Of a DNA stretch of 64,000 bases, positions 45,701 through 52,877 are shown piece after piece; within the stretch, counting starts at the first letter, position 1, and each line of letters starts with the position of its first letter. A program made the translations under genes and the position numbers. The DNA is taken from positions 186,001-250,000 of the forward strand of contig NZ_ANAH02000066.1 of NCBI RefSeq assembly GCF_000335475.2. Reading direction: 5' to 3'. The notes beneath the pieces were generated by a model. The model saw only the letters and a list, made by a program, of their open reading frames with translations. It had not been told where the DNA came from and did no database searches. Source of the DNA: Cystobacter fuscus DSM 2262 (GTDB taxonomy: Bacteria; Myxococcota; Myxococcia; Myxococcales; Myxococcaceae).

Positions 45701-48033
45701 CTCGCCTTGAAGGCCAGCTCGGGGTCCGTCTCCCAGGGGTCCCCGGGAATGAGCGAGAAGGCCGTCGTGAAGTAGGCGCGGGCGGGGTTGAGCGCGAGCG
45801 CGATCTGCGCCTTCACCCCCGCCTCGACGTTGAGCCGCGCGAGCCGGTGGCGCTCCGCGGGCTCGCCGATCAGGGCCGCCGCGGCGTTGAGCTGGTACAC
45901 CACGTCGAAGAGCGAGCCGGGCAGCTCCTCCGGGGACAGGGTCTCGAGCAGCCACCGGCCGATGCGCAGGTGCACCCGCTGGCGCTCCGCCTCGGCGCTC
46001 AGCGCGTGGGCCGCCTGTTGGATGCGGTCATGCAGGAAGCGGTACTTCTCCGGACCCACGCGTCCCAACATGCCTTCCTGGAGCGCGGGCTCGAGGCCCT
46101 GCTCCACCTGGAGCGCGTCGGGCAGCCCCAGGAGCATCCCCAACACCCGCGGAGAGAAGACATTGCCCGCGCAGGCCGCCAGCCGCAGCAGGTGCTGCGT
46201 GTCCGGAGGGAGCTGGCGCAGCTTGTCCACCATGAAGTCGACGATGTTCTCCGAGTAGTCCCGGGCCCGGACGCCTTCATCATCCCACCGCCACCCGCCC
46301 CCGGGCTGGCGCACGAGCAGACCGTCGTGGTGGAGCGTCACCAGCAAGCGCAGCAGGAAGAAGGGATTGCCTCCCGTCTTCTCGTGCAGCAGCGTCGCGA
46401 GGGGCGCGACCACGTCCGCGTGCGCCCCCGGGAGCGCATCGCCCACCAGTTGCTCCACCTGCGCCAGGCCCAGCGGCTCCAGTTGGATGTCCGTGACCCG
46501 GACCCCCGCCTCGCGCAAGGACTGCAAGGTCGACCTCAAGGCGTGGCTGGGGCCCACCTCGTTGTCCCGGTAGGCCGCCAGCCACAACACCGGTGGGCTT
46601 TCCGGCCCCGACAGCAGGTACTCGAGCATCCGCAGACTGGAGGCGCCCGCCCACTGCATGTCATCCAGGAACACCGCGGCCGGTTTCTCCCGCGTGGAGA
46701 AGGCCGACGTGAACTGGCGCACCACCCGGAAGAAGCGGCGCTGCGCCTCGCTGGAGGGCAGCTCCTGGAGCGGGGGTTGCCGGCCCACCACCACTTCCAG
46801 CCGGGGCACCAGATCCACGAGCAGTTGACCATCGCCCTCCCAGGCCCGGTTCATCCGCTCGCGCCAGCCGGCGAGTTCCTCGTCGCTTCCGGCGAGCAGT
46901 TGTTGGACCAGCTCCTGGATCGTCTGGACCAGGGCCGAGTAGGGAAGTTCCCGCCGGAACTGATCGAACTTGCCGCTCAGGAAGAACCCGCGCCGGCGCA
47001 CCATCGGCTTGTACAGCTCCTGCACCACCGCGGACTTGCCGATTCCCGAATACCCGCGGATGACCAGCAGCTCCGGCCTGCCCGAGCTCGCCACGCGCTC
47101 GAGGCCCTCGAGCAGGGCGTTCACCTGGGCGTCACGCCCATAGAGCCGCCGCGGCGGTTGGAAGCCATGGGGCATGTCCCGCGTCCCCAGGGGGAAGAGC
47201 TCCGGCGTGCTCTGGCCCAGGGCGTCGCGGCACCGCTCCAGATCCACCTTCAATCCCTCGGCGCTCTGGTAGCGCTCCTCGGCCACCTTCGCCAGCAGCT
47301 TCATCACGAGCGCGGACAAGGCCAGCGGCACCTGGGGATTCAGCTCGTGGGGGGGCCGCGGTTGGTGCGCCATGTGCGCGTGAAACCACTCGAGCGCGTC
47401 CTTCGCCTGGAAGGGCCTGCGCCCCGTGAGCAGCTCGTAGAAGGTGACCCCCAGCGAATAGAAGTCCGTGCGGTGGTCCACCGGGCGGTTCATCCGTCCG
47501 GTCTGCTCGGGGGACATGTAGGCCAGGGTTCCCTCGATCTGCAGGGCCGGTGTCCCATCCGGGTGCTCCACCTGCTGCAGCGACGCCACACCGAAGTCCA
47601 CCAACCGCACCTCCCCCGACGGCTCCAGGAGGATGTTCGACGGCTTGATGTCCTTGTGGATGACGTGGTGGCGGTGGACTTCTCCCAGGATGGAGACCAG
47701 CGAGATGGCCAGGGGCAGGAACCGGGAGAACTCCATCGGCTGGCTCCGGGACTCCGCCAGGGGCGCGCCCGATACCTGCTCCAGCAGCAGCACGGGCCGC
47801 CCGTGGATCCACTCACAGGAATAGGCGTGGGTCACCCCGCGCACGTTCCGGAGCCGGTGCAGGATGGTGAATTCCCGCCGGTACCGCTCCTTCTCGAGGG
47901 TGCCAGGGGCGGGAGCCAGTGGCGTCTTGAGGATGAGCGGCACGCCATCGGCCTCGCGCACCGCGCGGAACAGCACGTTCGAACTCGTCGCGCGGAGCGT
48001 GCCAATGACCCTGTATCCCGGCATGTCCAACAT
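42721..48033 (-). CDS. Giant Ser/Thr kinase - AAA ATPase - GAF - histidine kinase
   Basis: A 1,770-aa signalling protein. Ser/Thr kinase domain about 5-275 (Lys36, HKDIKPSN 126-133, DFG 146-148; the Gly loop is degenerate); AAA/STAND ATPase about 298-680 (Walker A GYSGIGKS 327-334, VFLDDMQWA Walker B); a long TPR-like helical region to about 1290; GAF domain about 1295-1450; coiled coil; histidine kinase with NVLHNVGNVLTS and ATPase boxes NLISNANHAL, ADDGVGI and GHGFGLHSSA. This architecture is known from cyanobacteria and myxobacteria. No adjacent regulator gene. It may couple a cytoplasmic ligand to both kinase outputs. Confidence 0.92.
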   Translation of the reverse strand: MLDMPGYRVIGTLRATSSNVLFRAVREADGVPLILKTPLAPAPGTLEKERYRREFTILHRLRNVRGVTHAYSCEWIHGRPVLLLEQVSGAPLAESRSQPMEFSRFLPLAISLVSILGEVHRHHVIHKDIKPSNILLEPSGEVRLVDFGVASLQQVEHPDGTPALQIEGTLAYMSPEQTGRMNRPVDHRTDFYSLGVTFYELLTGRRPFQAKDALEWFHAHMAHQPRPPHELNPQVPLALSALVMKLLAKVAEERYQSAEGLKVDLERCRDALGQSTPELFPLGTRDMPHGFQPPRRLYGRDAQVNALLEGLERVASSGRPELLVIRGYSGIGKSAVVQELYKPMVRRRGFFLSGKFDQFRRELPYSALVQTIQELVQQLLAGSDEELAGWRERMNRAWEGDGQLLVDLVPRLEVVVGRQPPLQELPSSEAQRRFFRVVRQFTSAFSTREKPAAVFLDDMQWAGASSLRMLEYLLSGPESPPVLWLAAYRDNEVGPSHALRSTLQSLREAGVRVTDIQLEPLGLAQVEQLVGDALPGAHADVVAPLATLLHEKTGGNPFFLLRLLVTLHHDGLLVRQPGGGWRWDDEGVRARDYSENIVDFMVDKLRQLPPDTQHLLRLAACAGNVFSPRVLGMLLGLPDALQVEQGLEPALQEGMLGRVGPEKYRFLHDRIQQAAHALSAEAERQRVHLRIGRWLLETLSPEELPGSLFDVVYQLNAAAALIGEPAERHRLARLNVEAGVKAQIALALNPARAYFTTAFSLIPGDPWETDPELAFKARIALTRLEFMSGNTAEAQRLAEELSPRTRTRADTVAVSFLIQDIHFARGEFLQGMDRVMACLALLGMPVSPRPTWQEAVAAHEEVWNLLGSRPIESLAGLPLMTDPDMKMGVAALFKLFPPAHSSNPNLLIVILSRMVALTLRHGFVADAVSGYAWFGVITGSFFNRHREGMAFARLALGFVDRHGLPFRAGVLLSTHFCSVWVEPLARARELILEGLSHARQSGSTSSASYCGSALVSLRLAMGHPLDEVYQESLARGEVVRKMGFVDPHEWLLVVQRYVQQLRGHTPSFQSLDGDGFEERAYEARMTPQRMGATRCHYWLFKLQSRYMCGAYEEAREAAEQVDGLLWATTGGLNAREGHFFRALALAACLEAAPPQRRQEDLAAIARHHQRLAQWAEPCPENFRALERLVFAEWARIEARSEEAIHAYEEAIRAAQENGATQYLALASELAAYFWRARRMPLVAQGFAHQAHAAYQQWGAHAKARQLEAQWPYLAAPEAHRDAQTTTTSGADSTHIDALTVVKAQQAVSGEIVLERLVTALMKAAIENAGAQRGALLLSQENTLAVSALFRLSPDGATLAPDEAGHHELPWTLLAYVRRTREHVLIGDASQPHEFSADPYLARGTARSVLCLPLIRQEVFSGALYLENNLATNAFSPARLALLGHLASQAAISIENARLYEDVQRARMELYQANDELERRVEERTRELKQAQARLVDTAREVGMTEVASNVLHNVGNVLTSAVIHLEMMRKAVGALRVGRLKQASALLVEHRQELADFLTKDPRGGHLPDYLTALSDDLMKDQMRLMEDMDAMSRHVEHIRAIIQVQQTYARNALLTEECDLAQLIDDALRIQLAALERHGVTLHRELSALPRVSADKHKVMQILINLISNANHALGQMPEGKRNLWVRLTAEGGVARIQVADDGVGIAPELMDSLFTHGFTTRKDGHGFGLHSSALAAKMMKGQLTLHSEGPHRGAVATLELPLSSRAGL

Positions 48034-48172
48034 GAAAAAGTGTCCTCGTGGGCGGAAGCCGCTCCTCCAGCGAGGTATGGCTCCGACGGGGTGGATCGTA
48101 CGCCGTCCGGGGCGTGGCGCGGCGAGTGGAAGCGTCCCGGACCCCGAGTGTTTTCCCGGTGAAGGGTGCTGC

Positions 48173-48178
48173 TATCTT
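48173..48178 (+). promoter_or_regulatory. Possible -10 box for a leaderless transcript
   Basis: TATCTT ends 8 bp before the ATG at 48187 and there is no ribosome site. A T-rich TTTTCC (48151-48156) lies 16 bp upstream as a poor -35. The spacing matches the stronger promoter at 50646-50674. Confidence 0.4.
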
Positions 48179-48186
48179 CTCCACCC

Positions 48187-49572
48187 ATGCACAAGACGCT
48201 GCCGTGGCGTACCGTGTTGGAATCCCATAACGCCATGGTCAAGTCGCGTCCGCTCACCCAGGGCGAGTGGACCGGCAGGTACGAGGAGCCCGCGCTTCGC
48301 GAGCGCACCCTGCAGGCGAAGCAGGAGCACGAGACGCACTTCAAGCAGGCGTTGAATGCCTACCAGTCGGACACCTGGTTCTACCCGGCCCTGCGCAGGC
48401 AGACCCGGGGGGCCTATGACGTGGTGCTGGGCTGGAATCACGCCCTGGTGCTGCGTCCGTTGGATCTGCACCTGTACGCCGTCGAGTGGATCCTCCGTTA
48501 TTCCGCGGATGAGCAGCACCGGGTGCATGGCGGCATGGGCATCGACGTGTACGAGGCGGGAGTCCAGGGGCCCTGGACGGTGTATGCCGTTCGCCAGAAG
48601 GCCGTGCTGCGCCGGGTCACCACGTACAACGCCACGTCCTGCTCGGTCTCCGTGTTGTTCCCCGAGTCGGGGCAGGGGCGGATGGTCATCTCCCATATCG
48701 ACGCCACCCCGCCCATTCCCTTCGGCGCCGCGCTCGCCTGGTGCGACGCCCACGACGAGAAGGTCATCCACCTGGAGCGGGCGGGGTTGAACAACACCCG
48801 GGCGCTGCGGGCCTTCTGCTCCATCTGTCCGGACACGGCGGAGGTGGCCAAGTTCAAGGACGGCGTCTGCCTGTCGGACGGGACGGGCCAGGGCTCGTCC
48901 TCCGGCTACAGCTCCGGGCGGACGATCTCCTCACTGCTGCTCACGCGCGGAAGGCTGCTCGACAACCAGGTGTGCCCGATGGAGTTCAATACCCAGGCGG
49001 GGCTGGTCTTCGAGCGGGGCAGGGCGCCCCTGTTCCGCGTCTTCCTGGGCAGCCCGCCGCACCTCTATCCAGGCCTGGTCCCGGAGTCGGTGAAGCGCGA
49101 CATCGCCTCCGTGGTGGGCCAGTACCGCAAGCAGCAGCCGCTCAACGAGCTGATCCTCCGCAAGCAACGCGAGCTGGCCACGCTCAATTCGACGCTCTTC
49201 GACCTCCAGCGCAGGCGCAAGGCGGAGGCGCTCGGCCAGCAGCAGCGCGAGGCCGAGGAGACACTGGAAGAGCTTCAGTTCCTGCTCAAGGACAACGCGC
49301 CCCTGCCGCTCTTGCCGCTCCTGGACGACACCCATGGACATGCCCGGCTCCACCAGGCCATCTGCCAGCGGTTCGCCGAGCGGCCCCCCCTGGCCGAGCT
49401 CGCGCGGACGCAGCCCTCGGCCGCGCTCACGCTCGCGTTCCACCAGGCGCTGACCGAGCCCGAGTCCCTGGCCAGCGAGGTGGTGGGCGAGGAGCTGCGC
49501 AAGTACTTCCGCTGCGTCGACCTCCCACTCACGCCCCGGCTGCACCAGGCGCTCTGGGCCCTGCGGCGCTAG
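48187..49572 (+). CDS. Orphan 461-aa protein of unknown family
   Basis: A soluble protein with no signal peptide. The N-terminal half is beta-rich with conserved-looking GAYDVVLGWNHALVLRPLDL and HGGMGIDVYEAG; a Cys cluster (AFCSIC) and a Ser/Gly-rich patch (GTGQGSSSGYSSGR) follow; a central coiled coil (about 330-380: LRKQRELATLNSTLFDLQRR) leads to a helical C-terminus. I recognise no family. It starts without a Shine-Dalgarno, divergent from the giant kinase gene. Its stop overlaps the end of the converging exporter gene by a few bases. Confidence 0.7.
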   Translation: MHKTLPWRTVLESHNAMVKSRPLTQGEWTGRYEEPALRERTLQAKQEHETHFKQALNAYQSDTWFYPALRRQTRGAYDVVLGWNHALVLRPLDLHLYAVEWILRYSADEQHRVHGGMGIDVYEAGVQGPWTVYAVRQKAVLRRVTTYNATSCSVSVLFPESGQGRMVISHIDATPPIPFGAALAWCDAHDEKVIHLERAGLNNTRALRAFCSICPDTAEVAKFKDGVCLSDGTGQGSSSGYSSGRTISSLLLTRGRLLDNQVCPMEFNTQAGLVFERGRAPLFRVFLGSPPHLYPGLVPESVKRDIASVVGQYRKQQPLNELILRKQRELATLNSTLFDLQRRRKAEALGQQQREAEETLEELQFLLKDNAPLPLLPLLDDTHGHARLHQAICQRFAERPPLAELARTQPSAALTLAFHQALTEPESLASEVVGEELRKYFRCVDLPLTPRLHQALWALRR

Positions 49573-50531
49573 CCTTCCACGGGCGCCAGCCCGGCGTTCT
49601 GGCTGATGCGGCTGTAGAGCACCAGGCCCACCACGATGAGCAGGGCCCCCATGAGGCTGATCGGGGTGGGCCATGACTCGTCCAGGAAGAGCACGCCCAG
49701 CACCAGCGCGAAGAGCAGCTCGGTGGACTGGGTGGCTTCCACGGCGGCGAGTCCCACGGGGTTGTTGGCCACCATCTGGGTGGCGCGGAAGAACAGCGTG
49801 GTGCCGATGACCCCCGCCAGGAGGGCCACGCCCGCGGACTGCAGCACCTGGGTGGCGGGGGGCCACCCCACACGGGCGTAGCCATGGCTCGCCTCGACGA
49901 GCCACAGGGGAATGCTCCCCAGGGTCATTCCCAGGACGCGCTGGCCGGCATCCAGGTGGATGCGCTCGCGCTCCAGGTGCAGCATCAACCGGCGATTGCC
50001 CAGGGGGTAGGCGACGGCGGCGATGATCACCATCAGCAGCGCCAGCCAGGCGCTGGCCGGCATGGCCAGGTCGAAGTGGCCCAGTTGCAGGATCAGGACA
50101 CCCACGAGGATCAACGAGCCCATGCCCACGGCCTCCAGGGGGATCCTCCGCCGCTCATCCGTGTAGATGAACGGCGAGAGCAGCGGGCACGCGATCGCCG
50201 AGACCTGGAAGGTCCCGGCGATCAGCCACGAGGGCCCATGATCCGCCGCCAGCGTCAGGAACGTATAGAAGACGCCAAAGCTCACGGTGCCCCAGATGAT
50301 CCACTCCCAGGGGTGCCGCTTCATCGCGGCCCACAGCGCGGGCCACCCCCCCCGCATGGCCACGAGCACGAACAGCACGGGCAGCATGATGAAATAGCGC
50401 AGGGACGTGGTCCACGCCCAGAACCCACCTGTGGCCACCATGTTCCGGTTGAGCACATAGGTCATGGTGAAGAACAACGCCGCGCCGAGACCGAGCAGGA
50501 TGGAGGGGAGGGCGGACGAGGACTTTTTCAT
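49569..50531 (-). CDS. EmrE-type multidrug/metabolite exporter (DMT superfamily)
   Basis: A 320-aa inner-membrane protein with about ten helices (for example SILLGLGAALFFTMTYVLNR, ALLMVIIAAVAYPLGNRR, LLFALVLGVLFLDESWP). It matches the putative multidrug-resistance efflux group of the drug/metabolite transporter superfamily; the real cargo is unknown. It is divergent from the desaturase-racemase pair, with 151 bp between, and could export their product. A possible promoter TTGGAT-17-TATTCA on the minus strand occupies 50547-50575. Confidence 0.82.
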   Translation of the reverse strand: MKKSSSALPSILLGLGAALFFTMTYVLNRNMVATGGFWAWTTSLRYFIMLPVLFVLVAMRGGWPALWAAMKRHPWEWIIWGTVSFGVFYTFLTLAADHGPSWLIAGTFQVSAIACPLLSPFIYTDERRRIPLEAVGMGSLILVGVLILQLGHFDLAMPASAWLALLMVIIAAVAYPLGNRRLMLHLERERIHLDAGQRVLGMTLGSIPLWLVEASHGYARVGWPPATQVLQSAGVALLAGVIGTTLFFRATQMVANNPVGLAAVEATQSTELLFALVLGVLFLDESWPTPISLMGALLIVVGLVLYSRISQNAGLAPVEG

Positions 50532-50546
50532 AGGTAGACGTCAAGG

Positions 50547-50575
50547 TGAATACACGAAGCCGTCTGATCATCCAA
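50547..50575 (-). promoter_or_regulatory. Possible promoter of the exporter gene
   Basis: On the minus strand TTGGAT (50575-50570), 17 bp, TATTCA (50552-50547), 15 bp before the ATG. Match to consensus is moderate. Confidence 0.4.
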
Positions 50576-50645
50576 CCCTTATCATTTCTCAGCTTCTTAC
50601 AAGTGCCTCTTCGTGTTCCAGGATTCTGGGAAGGATTCGTGTTGC

Positions 50646-50674
50646 TTGACGTTGGGTAATCGTTTCCCTATCTT
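50646..50674 (+). promoter_or_regulatory. Sigma-70-type promoter of the desaturase-racemase pair, leaderless
   Basis: TTGACG (50646-50651), 17-bp spacer and TATCTT (50669-50674). The -10 ends 8 bp before the ATG at 50683, so transcription would begin at or next to the A of the start codon. No Shine-Dalgarno is present. Confidence 0.7.
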
Positions 50675-50682
50675 GTCTGGCC

Positions 50683-51783
50683 ATGGCCTCCATCGTGTTT
50701 TGCCTTGTGCTGGCGCTTGCCCTGCAAGCGGCCGACTACCTCTATCATCGCAAGGATTTGAGCAAGACGAGCTTCGCCTCGTCCAATGTCTCTCTGAAGG
50801 AATTCCGCAAGGAGTTCGCCGGGCTCGGTCACCGTCCGCTGGACAATTACTTCGCGGTATTTCCGTTCGCCTGGACGTATCTGCTCATCATCGCGGCTGT
50901 CATTGCTTTCAATACCTTCGACTCGTTCATCGTCCGGGGGCTGCTGGTCCTGTTCGTGACGGGGCGCTTCCGCTCGCTGCAGGAGATTGGCCACTTCGCC
51001 GTGCACGGCGCCCTCTGTCCGAACCTCAAGTGGGGCATGTTCCTCGCCAATGTCCTCTATCAATTCCCCGCGCTCATGCCGGAGGCCAGGGCGCGCAAGG
51101 ACATCCATGTCCGGCGGCACCACAGCTCGGTGAACATGGATCATGATCCGGACCTGAAGGAGCTGCTGGACGTGGGCTTGAAGCCCGGCATCAGCAACGC
51201 CAGGTTCTGGTCGGCCCTCTTCTTCCCGCTCACCTGGAGGGGCATGTTCGCCCGGGTCAAGGAGATGAGCTCCTATCTGCTGGCGGACCGCTTCTCGCTG
51301 AATTTCTTCCTGCGCGTCGCGACGGTCGCCACCGTCGTGGGCCTGTTCGTGGCCTTCGACTCGGTCAACGCGTTGATCTTCCTCTACGTCGTCCCCGTGT
51401 TCATCACCTATCCACTCTTCTACTGGCTCGCGCACGTCGCGCTGCACCGCTGGTTCGCGCCCTGTGATCCCACGCTGGGTTATTACGAGCGGGAGCTGGA
51501 GCTGGGGCGTCCCACGGAGTTCAAGGGGCCGATTGGCTTCATCGTCCGGCACAACATCTTCCCCCTGGGTGATTCCTATCACCTGGCGCATTCGCTGTTT
51601 CCGAATGTCCGCTGGAACTACCTGCCGCAGGTGGATGCCATCATGAAACGCTACAGCCCCAAGTACAGCGAGAACATGAGCTGCAACCTGATCATCCCCG
51701 GCCGGAGCCTGCCCTCGGCGATCTCCGAGCTGCGCGAGCGCGTGGTGGCGGGCCGGATGGAAGAGCTGCCGCAGTCCCCGTGA
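50683..51783 (+). CDS. Membrane di-iron fatty-acid-desaturase-like protein
   Basis: A 366-aa integral membrane protein with the three His clusters of membrane di-iron oxygenases: EIGHFAVHGAL (HxxxH), HVRRHHSS, and DSYHLAHSLFP after the last helices. Such enzymes desaturate or hydroxylate acyl chains, sterols or amino-acid derivatives. Helices lie near 1-17, 65-95, 115-130, 200-245. GTGA overlap couples it to the racemase-like gene, an unusual pairing suggesting work on an amino-acid-linked lipid or a small metabolite. Promoter evidence points to leaderless translation from the ATG at 50683. Confidence 0.8.
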   Translation: MASIVFCLVLALALQAADYLYHRKDLSKTSFASSNVSLKEFRKEFAGLGHRPLDNYFAVFPFAWTYLLIIAAVIAFNTFDSFIVRGLLVLFVTGRFRSLQEIGHFAVHGALCPNLKWGMFLANVLYQFPALMPEARARKDIHVRRHHSSVNMDHDPDLKELLDVGLKPGISNARFWSALFFPLTWRGMFARVKEMSSYLLADRFSLNFFLRVATVATVVGLFVAFDSVNALIFLYVVPVFITYPLFYWLAHVALHRWFAPCDPTLGYYERELELGRPTEFKGPIGFIVRHNIFPLGDSYHLAHSLFPNVRWNYLPQVDAIMKRYSPKYSENMSCNLIIPGRSLPSAISELRERVVAGRMEELPQSP

Positions 51784-52874
51784 GCCTCGTCATGCCAAAC
51801 CTGATCGTCGATTTGGACAAGCTCGAGCACAACATCCAGTTCATCAAGGCGTTCTGCGCGGCCAACCAGTTGGAGTGGGTAGGCGTCGTGAAGGGCTGCG
51901 AGAGCTCCGTGCCCGTCATCGAGCTGTTCCAGCGCAGTGGGGTGACGTCCCTGGGGATCGCGAGCCTGGTCACGGCCCGGGAGCAGCAGCGCCACTTTCG
52001 TGAGAAGCCCATGCTGGTGGCCATCCCGTCCGCCCTGGAGGCCCAGGCCGTCGTCACCTCCTGCGGATCCAGCCTGAATTCAGAGCTGGAGACGATCAAG
52101 GCCCTGGCCGAGGCCGCGGAGCGGGAAGGAGTGACACATGAAGTCCTCCTCATGATCGAGGTGGGCGATCTGCGCGAGGGCGTCATGCCGGAAGACGCCG
52201 TGAGGACCGTGCGGAAGATCCTGGAGCTCGGCTCGAAGCACCTCGAGCTGAGTGGGATTGGCGCCAACCTGGCGTGTTGCAGTGGCGTCCTGCCGTCCTC
52301 GGAGAACGTCTCGCTGCTCAACGGGCTCGCCGAGGAGATCGAGAAGAGCCTGGGGCATCCGATGAAGAAGGTGTCCATCGGCGGCTCGGTGATGTTGGAC
52401 TGGATGGAGACCCATTCCCTGCCTCCCCGGCTCAACCAGCTCCGGATCGGCGAGGCGATCCTCCTGGGGACGATCCCCGGCGTCGAGAAGAAGCACAAGG
52501 AGCTGCTCGACAGTGCCTTCCTGTTGTCGGGGACGGTCCTGGAGATCAAGACCAAGCCCTCCGTGCCGATGGGCGAGGTGGGGACGGATGCCTTTGGCGT
52601 GAAGCCCCAGTTCGAGGACAAGGGGCTGCGCAAGCGCGCCCTGGTGAACCTGGGCGCCATCCACACCGCGCCCAGGTCCTTGCAGCCCGTGCCGTCCAAC
52701 GTGCGGTTCATCAACAGCAACTCGAACTACAGCGTGTATGACGTGACGGACTGCCCCCAGGAGTTCAGGCCGGGCGACACGATGGAGTTCCGGTTGTCGT
52801 ACTCGTCGCTCATCCAGGGACTGCTCTCGCCCTACGTCAAGAAGAGCTACCGGGGCGCGAGCGCCTCCCTCTGA
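51780..52874 (+). CDS. PLP-dependent alanine/ornithine racemase-like enzyme
   Basis: A 364-aa type III-fold PLP enzyme. The pyridoxal lysine is in WVGVVKGCE (about residue 43), with NLIVDLDKLEHNIQFIK before it and SIGGSV, QLRIGEAILLGT (phosphate grip) later; the beta-barrel C-terminal domain is present. It resembles the ornithine racemase/YhfX-like branch rather than Alr of cell-wall synthesis, so the substrate is uncertain. The GTG at 51780 overlaps the desaturase stop; an in-frame ATG at 51792 is the alternative start. Probably co-produced with the desaturase-like enzyme. Confidence 0.82.
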   Translation: MSLVMPNLIVDLDKLEHNIQFIKAFCAANQLEWVGVVKGCESSVPVIELFQRSGVTSLGIASLVTAREQQRHFREKPMLVAIPSALEAQAVVTSCGSSLNSELETIKALAEAAEREGVTHEVLLMIEVGDLREGVMPEDAVRTVRKILELGSKHLELSGIGANLACCSGVLPSSENVSLLNGLAEEIEKSLGHPMKKVSIGGSVMLDWMETHSLPPRLNQLRIGEAILLGTIPGVEKKHKELLDSAFLLSGTVLEIKTKPSVPMGEVGTDAFGVKPQFEDKGLRKRALVNLGAIHTAPRSLQPVPSNVRFINSNSNYSVYDVTDCPQEFRPGDTMEFRLSYSSLIQGLLSPYVKKSYRGASASL

Positions 52875-52877
52875 GCA

